64,000 bases of DNA from Lacticaseibacillus nasuensis JCM 17158 (GCF_001434705.1 NZ_AZDJ01000026.1:183364-247363), one strand, 5' to 3'; positions 43,470-53,326 are shown, numbered from the stretch's first letter. Notes: generated by a model from the letters alone, not told the origin. Translations and numbers: made by a program.

Positions 43470-44574
43470 AGCACTGTATTGCATCGGCTGTGGCGCCAAG
43501 CTCCAAACGACGGACCCCAAGGCACCGGGTTATCTGCCCGCCGGGACCATGGCGAAGGCCCAGGCTGATCCGGATGGCGAGCTGTACTGCCAACGGTGTT
43601 TTCGCCTGCGCCATTACAACGACATTCAAGGCGTCTCACTCACCGATGACGATTTCTTGCGATTGTTAACGGCGCTGGGGCAAAGCGACGCCTTGATCGT
43701 CAACGTGGTCGACATCTTCGACTTTGACGGCAGCGTCATTCCCGGCTTGCACCGCTTCGTCGGCGACAATCCCGTCATTTTGGTCGGCAACAAGGCCGAC
43801 GTCTTGCCGAAATCCGTCAACCAGCGCCGCTTGACCCAGTGGTTGAGCCACGCCGCCCATGAACAAGGGTTGCGGCCGGTGGCGACGCTCTTGACTAGCG
43901 CCAAGAAGGGACACGTTGAGGACTTACTGGCGACCATCGAGGAGTACCGCGAAGGGCGCGACGTGTATGTCGTGGGCGTGACCAACACAGGCAAGTCGAC
44001 CTTGATCAACCAGATTATTCGCCACCTCACTGGCGAGCAAGACGTCATCACGACGTCGCGCTTCCCGGGGACGACGCTTGATCGCATCGAGATTCCACTA
44101 GCCGATGGCAAAAGCCTGATTGACACGCCCGGGATCATTCATCACCACCAAATGGCCCATTACATCAACAAGGCCGATTTGAATCTGGTGGCGCCGACCA
44201 AGCCGATTCGGCCCACGGTCTACCAGCTGAATCCGGGCCAGACGATTTTTCTGGCCGGGTTGGCGCGGTTCGACTTTCTGGCCGGCCAGCGCAGCGGCTT
44301 CACCGTGTATGCGGACAACCAACTGCTGCTCCACCGCACGAAGTTGGAAAATGCCGATGCGTTTTACGCCAAGCACGTCGGCGATTTGCTGCAGCCGCCG
44401 CGCCCGGCCGACTTGGCGGACTTTCCGCCGCTGGCCCGGTTTGAATTCACGCCGAAGCAAAAATCCGACTTGGTTTTCGCTGGCCTCGGCTGGATTGTCG
44501 TGCCGGCGGGGCAAACCGTCGCCGGCTACGCCCCAACTGGCGTGGCGGTGACGCTGCGCCCGGCGCTCATTTAA
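43450..44574 (+). CDS. yqeH: Ribosome biogenesis GTPase YqeH
   Basis: 374 aa. N-terminal zinc finger (CIGC at 11-14, CQRC near 47). The circularly permuted GTPase has G4 NKAD, G5 SAKK, G1 GVTNTGKST and G3 DTPG, in that order. Needed for 30S assembly. ATG overlaps the end of yqeG by 20 bases; AGGAGG lies inside yqeG. Confidence 0.94.
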   Translation: MATSETEALYCIGCGAKLQTTDPKAPGYLPAGTMAKAQADPDGELYCQRCFRLRHYNDIQGVSLTDDDFLRLLTALGQSDALIVNVVDIFDFDGSVIPGLHRFVGDNPVILVGNKADVLPKSVNQRRLTQWLSHAAHEQGLRPVATLLTSAKKGHVEDLLATIEEYREGRDVYVVGVTNTGKSTLINQIIRHLTGEQDVITTSRFPGTTLDRIEIPLADGKSLIDTPGIIHHHQMAHYINKADLNLVAPTKPIRPTVYQLNPGQTIFLAGLARFDFLAGQRSGFTVYADNQLLLHRTKLENADAFYAKHVGDLLQPPRPADLADFPPLARFEFTPKQKSDLVFAGLGWIVVPAGQTVAGYAPTGVAVTLRPALI

Positions 44575-44584
44575 GGAGAACAAC

Positions 44585-44896
44585 ATGCTAACTGGTAAAC
44601 AAAAACGATTTTTACGCGCGCAAGGCAACACCTTAAAGCCGCTGGTGATCCTCGGCAAAAATGGCCTGACGCCGACGCTGGTGCAAAGCGTGGCGGCGGC
44701 CATCGAGGCCCATGAATTGGTGAAAATCAATCTGCTGCCAACGACCGAAGACACCCCGAAGGCCGTGGGTGATTATTTGGTTGAGGCGATTGGCGGGCTA
44801 CAGGTGGCGCAAACCATCGGCCACACCGTGTTGGTGTACAAGCCGGCCTTTAATCCCGACCACCGCAAGCTTTCTGTGGAGGTGGCCAAGCTGTGA
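44585..44896 (+). CDS. yhbY: CRM-domain RNA-binding protein YhbY
   Basis: 103 aa single CRM domain: LTGKQKRFLRAQGN at the start, LGKNGLTP, and HTVLVYKP near the end. Associates with pre-50S particles. AAGGAG precedes the ATG; its stop overlaps the nadD start. Confidence 0.93.
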   Translation: MLTGKQKRFLRAQGNTLKPLVILGKNGLTPTLVQSVAAAIEAHELVKINLLPTTEDTPKAVGDYLVEAIGGLQVAQTIGHTVLVYKPAFNPDHRKLSVEVAKL

Positions 44897-45555
44897 GTAC
44901 CACTACCGGGTTTACCGTGAAGCAAACAACGCTGACCCGGCCGGTGATCACGGCGGAGGTCAGTGAGGAGATTCTGGGGCCGCGGCGCAAGCAAGTGGCG
45001 CTATTTGGGGGCACGTTTAACCCCGTGCACATTGGCCACTTGATTATGGCTGAGGCAGTGGGGACGACGCTTGGGCTCGATCGCGTCTTGTTCATGCCCG
45101 ACAACCAACCGCCGCATGTCGACCACAAGTCCGCGATTCCAGCCGCCCACCGCGTGGCGATGCTGGAAGCGGCGATTCGCCCGAATCCCATGTTTGACCT
45201 GGAGCTCACCGAGGTGCGGCGCGGCGGCGTCAGCTACACCATCGACACCATGCGGGCGTTGCGTGAGGCGCATCCCGACACCGATTACTACTTTATTATT
45301 GGCGCGGACATGGTGAATTACTTGCCGAAGTGGCGCGACATCGACGAGTTGGTGAAGCTGGTGACCTTCGTTGGCGTGCGCCGGCGCGGGTTCACGCCGG
45401 CGTCGGCGTATCCCATCGTCTGGGTCGACGCGCCATTGATTGAAATCTCGAGCTCCACCATCCGCGAGCGCGTCGCCAAGCACCAAAGCATTCGCTACCT
45501 CGTGCCCGATGCGGTCGCGGCTTATATTGAGAAAGAAGGCTTATATCTTGACTGA
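44893..45555 (+). CDS. nadD: Nicotinate-nucleotide adenylyltransferase
   Basis: 220 aa. Nucleotidyltransferase motif GGTFNPVHIGH at about 39-49 and ISSSTIRERV near 190. Makes deamido-NAD. The 35-residue leader before the fold is usual in lactobacilli. GTG start at 44893 overlaps the yhbY stop by four bases. Confidence 0.93.
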   Translation: MSTTTGFTVKQTTLTRPVITAEVSEEILGPRRKQVALFGGTFNPVHIGHLIMAEAVGTTLGLDRVLFMPDNQPPHVDHKSAIPAAHRVAMLEAAIRPNPMFDLELTEVRRGGVSYTIDTMRALREAHPDTDYYFIIGADMVNYLPKWRDIDELVKLVTFVGVRRRGFTPASAYPIVWVDAPLIEISSSTIRERVAKHQSIRYLVPDAVAAYIEKEGLYLD

Positions 45556-46147
45556 CCTTGACTACCCAGCCAGTTTGACTGGGGGCCACACCCGCGCCGA
45601 GCTCTTGGCGCTGTTACACAACCGGCTCGATGACGCGCGGTATGCTCATTGCGTGCGGGTGGAACAAACGGCGCGGGAATTAGCCCGGCGCTTTGGCGCA
45701 GACGAAGCACGCGCCGGCTTGGCCGGATTGTTCCATGACTACGCCAAGCAGGTGCCGGTGGAAACTTACCGCACCTTGATTCAACGTCAAGGCTTTGACC
45801 GCGCGCTGCTGAACTATTCCCGCGGCGTGTGGCACGGCTTGGTGGGCACCTGGTTTATCAAAACCGAGGTGGGCATCACGGACCCGGCGGTGATTCAGGC
45901 CATTGAGCGCCACACCACCGGCGACCCGGAGATGACGGTGCTGGACCAGATCATTTTCGTCGCGGACTTCATCGAACCCGCCCGCGACTTGCCGGTGGAG
46001 GCCAAGTGCCGTGAAGCCGCGCAAACCAGCCTGACCGAAGCCACCCGCATCGAGTTGGAGAATACGTTGACGTATTTGATTGCCAAGCGCCAAATCGTGT
46101 ACCCGAAGACCCTGTTGACTTATAACGCATTTTTGACAAAGGAGTAA
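45548..46147 (+). CDS. yqeK: HD-domain symmetrical Ap4A hydrolase YqeK
   Basis: 199 aa. Metal-binding HD in AGLFHDYAKQ near 62 and ERHTTG near 120. Hydrolyses diadenosine tetraphosphate to ADP. Start is TTG at 45548, overlapping the end of nadD, with GAAGG eight bases upstream. Confidence 0.9.
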   Translation: MTDLDYPASLTGGHTRAELLALLHNRLDDARYAHCVRVEQTARELARRFGADEARAGLAGLFHDYAKQVPVETYRTLIQRQGFDRALLNYSRGVWHGLVGTWFIKTEVGITDPAVIQAIERHTTGDPEMTVLDQIIFVADFIEPARDLPVEAKCREAAQTSLTEATRIELENTLTYLIAKRQIVYPKTLLTYNAFLTKE

Positions 46148-46149
46148 CT

Positions 46150-46509
46150 ATGACCCCAAAGGAATTACTAGAATTAATCGTTCGCGCCGGTGACGACAAG
46201 CGCGCCAGCGACATTGTGGCGCTAGACATGGCCGGCGTGAGCCTGCTGGCGGATTATTTCGTCATCATGAGCGGCAGCTCGGAACGCCAGGTGCAAGCCA
46301 TCGTCAAGGCCATCGACGACAAGGCCGCCGAAGCCCACGCCAAGGCGCCACGCATCGAAGGCAAGAAGGGTTCCAAGTGGCTGTTGATGGACTTCGGTGA
46401 CGTGGTGGTGCACGTTTTTGTCCCAGAAGAGCGCGAGTTTTACAATTTGGAAAAATTGTGGTCCGACGCGCCGCTGGTTGACGTCAGCGACTGGGTCACG
46501 ACCGAATGA
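46150..46509 (+). CDS. rsfS: Ribosomal silencing factor RsfS
   Basis: 119 aa, DUF143 fold with LADYFVIMSGSSERQVQAI and SKWLLMDFGDVVVHVF. Binds L14 and blocks subunit joining under starvation. AAGGAG precedes the ATG two bases after yqeK. Confidence 0.95.
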   Translation: MTPKELLELIVRAGDDKRASDIVALDMAGVSLLADYFVIMSGSSERQVQAIVKAIDDKAAEAHAKAPRIEGKKGSKWLLMDFGDVVVHVFVPEEREFYNLEKLWSDAPLVDVSDWVTTE

Positions 46510-47243
46510 TTTACACCAGTTTCGCCCAGGTGTATGACACCTTGATGGACGACACGCTGTACACGCAGTGGCGCGATTACGTGCAGGCGCGCGTGCCGGC
46601 CGGCAGTCATGTCTTGGAGCTGGCTGGCGGCTCCGGCAGCCTGGCGGTATTGCTGGCGCAAGCCGGCTATCAGGTCACCGGACTAGATTTAAGCGCCGAC
46701 ATGTTGGCGTTGGCTGAGGCCAAGCTGGCCCAAGCCGACGTCACGGTGCCGCTATTGCAAGGGGACATGCGCGACTTGAGTGGGCTGGGGCCGTATGATG
46801 CGGTGACGTGCTTTGATGATTCGATTTGCTACATGCCCGATCTCGCCAACGTCACGCAGGTGTTTCAGCAAGTCGCCAGCGTCTTGCCCATCGGCGGGCG
46901 CTTCTTGTTTGACGCGCACTCGCTGTACCAAATGGATGAGCGCTTCCCGGGGTATATGTACAACTACCAAACGGCAGACTATGCGTTTTTGTGGACGAGT
47001 TACGCCGGCGACCAGCCGCATAGCGTCGAGCACGACTTGACGTTTTTCGTCTACGATGAGGCCATCGACGCCTACCACCCGCTGACGGAAACGCACCACG
47101 AGCGCACTTATCCGCTGGCGGATTACGAAGCGGAGTTGACCGCCGCCGGGTTTGACCTGACTGGCGTGACGGCCGATTTTGGCCACCACGCCGTGCGGGC
47201 TGACAGCGTGCGCTGGTTCTTTGAAGCAAAACGGGTGAGGTAA
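46506..47243 (+). CDS. Class I SAM-dependent methyltransferase (YqeM-like)
   Basis: 245 aa. SAM-binding LELAGGSGSLAVLLA near 37, GLDLSADML near 60, YDAVTCFDDSICYM near 97. Overlaps rsfS by four bases. The position matches B. subtilis yqeM; the substrate is unknown. Confidence 0.88.
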   Translation: MIYTSFAQVYDTLMDDTLYTQWRDYVQARVPAGSHVLELAGGSGSLAVLLAQAGYQVTGLDLSADMLALAEAKLAQADVTVPLLQGDMRDLSGLGPYDAVTCFDDSICYMPDLANVTQVFQQVASVLPIGGRFLFDAHSLYQMDERFPGYMYNYQTADYAFLWTSYAGDQPHSVEHDLTFFVYDEAIDAYHPLTETHHERTYPLADYEAELTAAGFDLTGVTADFGHHAVRADSVRWFFEAKRVR

Positions 47244-47245
47244 CG

Positions 47246-48403
47246 ATGCAAGCAGTCGGAATGATCGCCGAGTTTAATCCGTTACACCATGGCCATGTGT
47301 ATGCCATGCAGCAAGCACGCGCCCTGGGCCACGCCGACGTGGTGGTGGTGGCCATGGCGGGCAATTACGTGCAGCGCGGCGAGCCGGCGATTGTGGACAA
47401 ATGGGCACGGACGCAGGCGGCGTTGGCCGCCGGTGCGGATGTGGTGGTCGAGCTGCCCATCAGCGCAACGGTGCAAAGCGCGCCGCAGTTTGCCACCGGC
47501 GGCGTGCAGTTGCTGGCGGCGCTGGGGGTCACGCAGTTGGCCTTTGGCAGCGAGGACCCCACGGTGGATTACGCCGCCTTGGCCGCCAAGCTGGCCACGC
47601 ACCAAGTTGCGCCGACCACGTTTACCGATTACACGCAAACCTACGCCACGCAGCTCAACCAAGCCGTCGCGCAGGTCACCGGGGCGCCACTCAGCGGGCC
47701 CAATTTATTGCTGGGGCTGAGTTACGCCCAGGCGAATCTGGCCGCAGGTAGCCCGTTGACGTTGTTGCCGTTTGGCCGCGTCGGCGCCGGTCACGATGCG
47801 CCGGCTGCCGGCGTGACCGCCAGCGCCAGCGCGGTGCGTCAAGCCATCGCCGCCGGTGAGCCGATTACCCAGTGGGTCCCGGCCCCCAGTGCGGCGCAGT
47901 TGGCGGCTAACCGGCACCAAACCTGGGCCGATTTTTACCCGTGGCTGCGCTATCGGCTGTTGACGGCGGACCTCGCCGAGTTGCGGACCATTGCGGGGAT
48001 GAGCGAAGGCTTGGAGTATCGCCTCACGCAACACATCGCAGCCAGCCACGATTTTCCAGATTTCCTGCGGCGCATCAAGTCGAAGCGTTATACCTACGCG
48101 CGGCTGCGCCGGTTGTGCCTGGCGGTGACGCTGAATCTGACCAATGCCAGCGTGGCTGCGGCGCAGGCGCAGCCCTTCATTCACGTGCTGGGCTTCACCG
48201 CAGCCGGGCAGGCCTATCTGCACGGCGTGAAAAAAACGGTGGCTTGGCCGCTGGTTACCCGCGTCAGCGCGGCGATGTTGGCGCCAGGTGGGCTGCTGGC
48301 GCCGCAGCAACCCGGCGAGCACCTCATCGAGACGTTAACCGGGCGGTCACAAAATTACGGACGCGTGCCTGTGCGCGCAGAATCAGGAGGCTCCTCATGT
48401 TGA
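47246..48403 (+). CDS. tmcAL: tRNA(Met) cytidine acetate ligase
   Basis: 385 aa. Nucleotidyltransferase start GMIAEFNPLHHGH, later GNYVQRGEPAIVDKWARTQ and SASAVRQAI. TmcAL makes ac4C at the elongator tRNA-Met wobble base from acetate and ATP. Two bases after the methyltransferase; overlaps the next gene by seven. Confidence 0.92.
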   Translation: MQAVGMIAEFNPLHHGHVYAMQQARALGHADVVVVAMAGNYVQRGEPAIVDKWARTQAALAAGADVVVELPISATVQSAPQFATGGVQLLAALGVTQLAFGSEDPTVDYAALAAKLATHQVAPTTFTDYTQTYATQLNQAVAQVTGAPLSGPNLLLGLSYAQANLAAGSPLTLLPFGRVGAGHDAPAAGVTASASAVRQAIAAGEPITQWVPAPSAAQLAANRHQTWADFYPWLRYRLLTADLAELRTIAGMSEGLEYRLTQHIAASHDFPDFLRRIKSKRYTYARLRRLCLAVTLNLTNASVAAAQAQPFIHVLGFTAAGQAYLHGVKKTVAWPLVTRVSAAMLAPGGLLAPQQPGEHLIETLTGRSQNYGRVPVRAESGGSSC

Positions 48404-48933
48404 AATGGACCATTCAAGAACTCTTGCGGCATCAACAAGCGCCGCTGACCTTTGCGGAAACGTTAGACCTCGAAGCTGAGCTCAAGGCCCGCGACCCCGA
48501 GATCATGTCGGTTGCGCCGCTCACGGCGACCGGTGAGGTGCGGGCGGATGAAGGCGACCTGCTGGTGACGGTGACGTTGGCTGGCCAGATGGTGATTCCG
48601 TCGACGCGCAGCCTGGCACCGGTGACCTGGCCGCTGAACTTTAGCTTTAGCGAAGTGTATGCCGGCACCAACAGCGACCCGGAGAAATACGACGACGGCC
48701 AGCTGGTATTGGAGCTACCTGAAGAAGAGCTGGATCTGCAAAGTGCCATCAGCGATCACGTCTTGCTCAGCATTCCGATGCAGGTGTTGACGCCTGAAGA
48801 AGCTGCTAATGATGAGATGCCCAGCGGTGAGGACTGGCAGGTGGTCAGCGAAGAAGAGGCGGCAGCTGCCGCCAAGGCCACGCCAAACCCGGCGTTTAAC
48901 AAGCTCAAGCAACTGTTTGACGACGACAAGTAG
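48397..48933 (+). CDS. YceD family protein (DUF177)
   Basis: 178 aa. Acidic protein with LSFSEVYAG-like core (WPLNFSFSEVYAGTNSD) typical of DUF177, thought to act in 23S rRNA metabolism. Start ATG at 48397 after AGGAGG. In many bacteria rpmF (L32) follows; here the next gene is gnd, 62 bases away. Last gene of the ribosome-biogenesis operon. Confidence 0.88.
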   Translation: MLKWTIQELLRHQQAPLTFAETLDLEAELKARDPEIMSVAPLTATGEVRADEGDLLVTVTLAGQMVIPSTRSLAPVTWPLNFSFSEVYAGTNSDPEKYDDGQLVLELPEEELDLQSAISDHVLLSIPMQVLTPEEAANDEMPSGEDWQVVSEEEAAAAAKATPNPAFNKLKQLFDDDK

Positions 48934-48994
48934 CTATATTTTCGGCAGTGATTCTGCTACCATAAGGGCGTAACTAAAAAATGGAGGCATAAAC

Positions 48995-50419
48995 ATGGAG
49001 CAACCAACAATCGGCGTCATCGGCATGGCCGTCATGGGCAAAAACCTGGCGCTGAACATCGAAAGCCGCGGCTACACCGTCGCGATTTATAACCGGACCG
49101 GCAGCAAGACTGAGGCCGTCGCCAAGGACCACGCCGACAAGCGGCTGGTGCCAAGCTACACCATCGAAGACTTCGTGGCGTCGTTGGAAAAGCCGCGCCG
49201 GATTATTTTGATGGTCAAGGCCGGCGCCGGCACCGACGCGGTGATCAAGCAGCTGCTGCCTTTGTTGGACAAGGGCGACATCTTGATCGACGGCGGGAAC
49301 ACGAACTTCCATGACACCCGCCGGCGCAACGCCGAGCTCGCCGATTCCGGCATCAACTTCATCGGCATGGGCGTGTCCGGCGGTGAGCTGGGCGCGTTGA
49401 AGGGCCCATCGCTGATGCCAGGTGGCCAGCGCGAAGCCTACAACTTGGTGGCCCCGATTTTGGAGCAGATTTCCGCCAAGGCCGAGGAAGACGGCGCACC
49501 GTGTGTCAGCTACATCGGCCCGGATGGTGCGGGGCATTACGTCAAAATGGTGCACAACGGCATCGAGTACGGCGATATGGAGCTGATCGCCGAAAGCTAC
49601 AACTTGTTGCGCAACCTGCTGGGGCTGGACATGTCTGAAATCGCCGACATCTTCAACGACTGGAGCAAGGGTGAGCTGCATTCCTACCTGATCGACATCA
49701 CCGCCGAAATCTTGACCCGCAAGGATGATTTAGGCAGTGGCAAGCCGATCGTCGACGTGATTCTCGACCGCGCCGGCAACAAGGGCACCGGGAAGTGGAG
49801 CACGCAAAGCGCCGCCGAGCTCGGCGTGCCGCAAAGTGTCATCACCGAATCGCTGTATGCGCGCTACATCAGTGCCATGAAAGACGAGCGCGTGGCCGCC
49901 AGCAAGGTGCTGCCAAAGCCGGTGGGCAAGGTGGACTTGCCTGACAAGGCCGAGGCCGTCGAATTGATTCGCAAGGCCTTGTACTTCTCCAAGGTGATGA
50001 GTTACGCCCAGGGCTTCGAGCAGATGCGCGTGGCCTCCGAGCATTACGACTGGGACTTGCAATACGGCGAAATCGCGTCGATTTGGCGCGCCGGGTGCAT
50101 CATCCGCGCCGTGTTCCTGCAAAACATCACCAACGCCTACGACAAGAATCCGGCGTTGAAGAACTTGTTGATGGACGACTACTTCCAAGCCATCGCCAAG
50201 AACTACCAAGAAGCCGTGCGCGACTTGGTTGGCTTGGCCGCCAAGGCAGGGGTGCCGGTGCCAGCCTTCATGGGCGCCATCAGCTATTACGATTCCTACC
50301 GCGCAGAAGTGCTGCCGGCCAACATGATTCAGGCCCAGCGCGACTACTTCGGGGCACACACCTACGAGCGTGCCGACCGTCCCGGTATTTTCCATTACAG
50401 CTGGTACACTGAGCAGTGA
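48995..50419 (+). CDS. gnd: 6-phosphogluconate dehydrogenase (decarboxylating)
   Basis: 474 aa, standard length. Rossmann [15 protein letters not shown] at the N-terminus, signature [19 protein letters not shown] near 128, [12 protein letters not shown] near 184. Oxidises 6-phosphogluconate to ribulose 5-phosphate with NADP reduction. GGAGG precedes the ATG. It is the last host gene before the prophage. Confidence 0.97.
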   Translation: MEQPTIGVIGMAVMGKNLALNIESRGYTVAIYNRTGSKTEAVAKDHADKRLVPSYTIEDFVASLEKPRRIILMVKAGAGTDAVIKQLLPLLDKGDILIDGGNTNFHDTRRRNAELADSGINFIGMGVSGGELGALKGPSLMPGGQREAYNLVAPILEQISAKAEEDGAPCVSYIGPDGAGHYVKMVHNGIEYGDMELIAESYNLLRNLLGLDMSEIADIFNDWSKGELHSYLIDITAEILTRKDDLGSGKPIVDVILDRAGNKGTGKWSTQSAAELGVPQSVITESLYARYISAMKDERVAASKVLPKPVGKVDLPDKAEAVELIRKALYFSKVMSYAQGFEQMRVASEHYDWDLQYGEIASIWRAGCIIRAVFLQNITNAYDKNPALKNLLMDDYFQAIAKNYQEAVRDLVGLAAKAGVPVPAFMGAISYYDSYRAEVLPANMIQAQRDYFGAHTYERADRPGIFHYSWYTEQ

Positions 50420-50438
50420 TGAATTCGTTCTAAGTGAA

Positions 50439-50497
50439 TCGCCCTCGTTCCCAATCTGACGTAAATCAGGTTGTGGAGCGAGGGCGATTTTTTGATT
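50439..50497. terminator. Terminator between gnd and phage integrase
   Basis: ATCGCCCTCG (50439-) pairs with CGAGGGCGAT, followed by TTTTTT. It marks the host-prophage border; the attachment core must lie near here but cannot be defined from one end. Confidence 0.8.
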
Positions 50498-50506
50498 GAA
50501 TTCGAC

Positions 50507-51751
50507 TTAATTAGAACCATTTGACGGTACATCCGGCGGTACATCGTTTTTTGTACCGCCGGCCGGTGCGACGCGCTTGGTGACTGCTTCGAATCCCTTT
50601 GCGACTTCAAGACTCGCGTGCTCTGTGCTGCGAGTATAGTCAGCGGTCATCTGGACGCTGGCGTGGCCAAGATAGTGCATGACGTCAATCTCGGGTTTCT
50701 CACTGGCAATCGCTTGCGTAGCGAAGTAGTGCCGAAACATGTGCGGGTGGATCTTAATGCCGCACTCTTTGCTTACCAGGAGGCAAAGATACCGCAGGTG
50801 GGTTGGGCTGCATGTTTCACCTGTGCGGGTCAGCCACAGCCACGGAGTGCCGTCGAATCCATGCGGGTGAGCGCGTTTTCGCCGTGTCTCGGCCGACGTC
50901 ACGGCCTGCTTGAGCAAGCCTACCAGCTCGCCTGTCACCGCAATCGTTCGGTAGCTGGTGCGCGTTTTTAGTGGCGCACCGGTGGGGTAGTGGACGCTTC
51001 GCTGCATGTCGATGGTGATGGTGGCGTAATCTGTCTTGTGGATCTCGTCGCGCTTGAACTCGATGGACGAGGTGCGAAGACCGGTCACCTCGCCGCTGCG
51101 AAGGCCGGTTTGAGCCATCACCAGAACCATGGTGTAATCGTATGCTGATAGAACCTGGTGGGCTGTATCGAGCCATTTTTGTGTGTTGGCAGGGGATTCC
51201 ATCTTCTTCTTGGCGGCTTTACCTGCGTACTGCACCTTGCGAACTCGATTCTTGTCGAGCAGGTCGTCCATCACCGCCTGATTCAAGACGGAGTTGATTG
51301 TGCCAAATATCGTGCCGATGGTCGCGTGCGCCAGATTCTTGTCAGTGGCGAGTGAGTTCAGGAAGGACCGCATCTGTGGCTGCCTAATATCTTTAAGGCG
51401 CATTGAGCCAAGTGGCTCCTTGATGTATAAGTTCCACCAATTCATCTGGCTTTCACGGGTTGTGACCCGCCAGGTGCCTAGATCATCCTTTGTCTTGACG
51501 TAGTGGTTCCAAGCTTGCTCCATCGTGATTCTGCCAGAGGCGAGCTCGTCAAACTTGCCGAGGGCAACCTGTGACTCAAACTGCCGAAGGGAAGCCTCGG
51601 CTTCGCGCCAGGTAGCGAATCCGGATTTTGTGAACTCGTCGCGCTTGCCTACACCATTCTTGAATCCGCGGCGGACGCCATAGCGTTTGCCCCGCTTGGT
51701 GTCATACATGAAAATATTGGGGTGTTTTGGTACCGGCTTCCAGTCTCGCAT
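50507..51751 (-). CDS. int: Tyrosine-recombinase phage integrase
   Basis: 414 aa. AP2-like N-terminal arm-binding segment (YDTKRGKRYGVRRGF), core-binding SAM-like domain (about 65-165), then the catalytic domain: Arg in TGLRSGEV near 214, His-x-x-Arg in HMFRHYF near 338, and Tyr in DYTRS near 371. ATG at 51751 chosen (GGAGG upstream). Convergent with gnd and oriented toward the host junction. Confidence 0.95.
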   Translation of the reverse strand: MRDWKPVPKHPNIFMYDTKRGKRYGVRRGFKNGVGKRDEFTKSGFATWREAEASLRQFESQVALGKFDELASGRITMEQAWNHYVKTKDDLGTWRVTTRESQMNWWNLYIKEPLGSMRLKDIRQPQMRSFLNSLATDKNLAHATIGTIFGTINSVLNQAVMDDLLDKNRVRKVQYAGKAAKKKMESPANTQKWLDTAHQVLSAYDYTMVLVMAQTGLRSGEVTGLRTSSIEFKRDEIHKTDYATITIDMQRSVHYPTGAPLKTRTSYRTIAVTGELVGLLKQAVTSAETRRKRAHPHGFDGTPWLWLTRTGETCSPTHLRYLCLLVSKECGIKIHPHMFRHYFATQAIASEKPEIDVMHYLGHASVQMTADYTRSTEHASLEVAKGFEAVTKRVAPAGGTKNDVPPDVPSNGSN

Positions 51752-51844
51752 AAAGCGCCTCCTGTGAATCTTTTTTGCTTTCGTACACAAACATACGTTC
51801 GGATAAAAGGTGAAAAGAATGCCCCGCGAACGGGGCGAGTGTCT

Positions 51845-52522
51845 CTACAAATCAAGCAGTTCTTTCTTTTTAGCATCGAACTCGGCTTGCGTGATGATGC
51901 CGTCGTCTAGCAGACCTTTGTACTTTCTGATAGCGTCAGCCGTATCTGTTACGGGCTGTATTGGCGCAGGTTGAACGTCATCTGTTGGTTCGTCTGGGGA
52001 CGTGATCGGCGTGGAAAGAAATTTAGATAGCACTTCCACGTCGTCTTGGGACATTGGTTTGGTTGTGGCCGACCAAGAACTTCCATCGCCAATGTGTCCC
52101 ATGATGTTCGCAGCAGTGGGGCTGGTAACCAGATAAGTCTTAGCTTTCTTTGTGTGAACCTCATTTTTCCCGGTCCCAGCTCCGACGATGGCGCCTGCTG
52201 GGCCGGCAATGACAGCTCCAGCGACTGCACGACCGATTCCGTGCTTTTTCTTTGTGTAAGTCTTGTCCTTGCCGAGTTTTACCTCGTCGGTTTCTCCGGG
52301 CTCCCATTCGATTCTGTCTACGATGGCGTCTGCCATGATCACATCGCCCTTGACTGTCGAGAAAGTGAAACTGCCGTCCTGATTGTTTGAGGCCAATACT
52401 GCTTTCAATTCGTGCTGACCAAACCCGTCAGACAGTGGCACCTTGAAGCTGTTGTCCTTTTGGCCTTTTTTTAGTCTGTGCTGTGCCAGTAGCTCACCTG
52501 TCGTCATGGTAAAAATGCTCAT
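51845..52522 (-). CDS. SHOCT-domain phage protein
   Basis: 225 aa. C-terminal SHOCT motif (IRKYKGLLDDGIITQAEFDA, about 196-225). The N-terminal part is unassigned, with a glycine-rich stretch (AVAGAVIAGPAGAIVGAGTG, about 100-120) that could insert in a membrane. It lies between int and the repressor, where lysogenic-conversion or superinfection-exclusion genes often sit. GGGGACGATGAC upstream is a weak site. Confidence 0.75.
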   Translation of the reverse strand: MSIFTMTTGELLAQHRLKKGQKDNSFKVPLSDGFGQHELKAVLASNNQDGSFTFSTVKGDVIMADAIVDRIEWEPGETDEVKLGKDKTYTKKKHGIGRAVAGAVIAGPAGAIVGAGTGKNEVHTKKAKTYLVTSPTAANIMGHIGDGSSWSATTKPMSQDDVEVLSKFLSTPITSPDEPTDDVQPAPIQPVTDTADAIRKYKGLLDDGIITQAEFDAKKKELLDL

Positions 52523-52533
52523 GTCATCGTCCC

Positions 52534-53199
52534 CTATATGTCTTGATCTGTCGAAAACAAGTATACGCCAAGAATCTGGAAATCCTGCGGCTCGTCCTTG
52601 CGGAAAACATACGGCTTAAAAGTCGGGTCATAGCTCGCTGGCGCAAACATCACGGCCAACGACGTTTCTTGATACACTTTGACGGTGCCGTCCTCGTGGT
52701 CAATGAGTACCGCAACGATGTCGCCAGCTTCTGGCCGCTGGTCTTTGCAGAATACAGCCGTGTAGCCGGGAAGCAGCCGCCGGTTCATGGATTCGCCGAC
52801 AATCTTCAAGCCGAACAGATTCTTGCGCCCGTACCGCATGACCATTTCTTTGGTGACTGGAATTTTCCCGATAATATTTTGCTCGGCCCATGATGCTTCG
52901 CCCGCGTGAATCTCTCCATAGACCTTGATGGAGTCATCAGCGATGACCAGCTCGGGCTGTTTGTCTTGGCTATCAAGGTAGCCGGCCATTGCCATCAATT
53001 TGCTGGGGCTAACGTCATAAAGCTTGGCCAATTCGTTTAGCGTCTCAGCAGACGGCGTGAACGGTTTGCCATGGCTGTTGATGCCTTTCTCCGCTTGAGT
53101 GATAGCGGCGTGGCTGATTCGGCCATTCGAGCGTTCGGAAGCTTCACGCAAAGACATGTTGCCGCGCAGTTGACGCAAATAGTCTCCTAGTTCTGACAT
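52534..53199 (-). CDS. CI-like repressor with S24 self-cleavage domain
   Basis: 221 aa. HTH at about 5-65 (SLREASERSNGRISHAAITQ), then a LexA-like domain: cleavage pair Ala99-Gly100 (GEIHAGE), Ser137 (VGESMN) and Lys174 (GTVKVYQ). Hence SOS-inducible by RecA-stimulated autocleavage. ATG at 53199 with GGAGG; the upstream frame has no site. Divergent from the Cro-like gene over an operator region. Confidence 0.93.
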   Translation of the reverse strand: MSELGDYLRQLRGNMSLREASERSNGRISHAAITQAEKGINSHGKPFTPSAETLNELAKLYDVSPSKLMAMAGYLDSQDKQPELVIADDSIKVYGEIHAGEASWAEQNIIGKIPVTKEMVMRYGRKNLFGLKIVGESMNRRLLPGYTAVFCKDQRPEAGDIVAVLIDHEDGTVKVYQETSLAVMFAPASYDPTFKPYVFRKDEPQDFQILGVYLFSTDQDI

Positions 53200-53222
53200 A
53201 GGCAAAACCTCCATATCGGTAT

Positions 53223-53299
53223 TGTATACCGGGCTATACAAAAATAGTTGAAATTCCCAGTATATATTGGTTGACACGATGTATATCAAGGTATATGAT
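53223..53299. promoter_or_regulatory. Lysis-lysogeny switch region
   Basis: Rightward promoter TTGACA (53271-53276), 17 bases, TATGAT (53294-53299). Operator-like elements: TTGTATA(6)TATACAA inverted repeat at 53223-53242, and GTATAT motifs at 53260-53266 and 53281-53297 overlapping the promoter. These probably bind the CI- and Cro-like proteins. Confidence 0.75.
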
Positions 53300-53326
53300 T
53301 AGCTCATCAAGTAAGAGGGAGGCAAA

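Noticed and set aside
50420..50510. Exact attL core
   Set aside because: Only one end of the prophage is in the window, so a duplicated core cannot be recognised.
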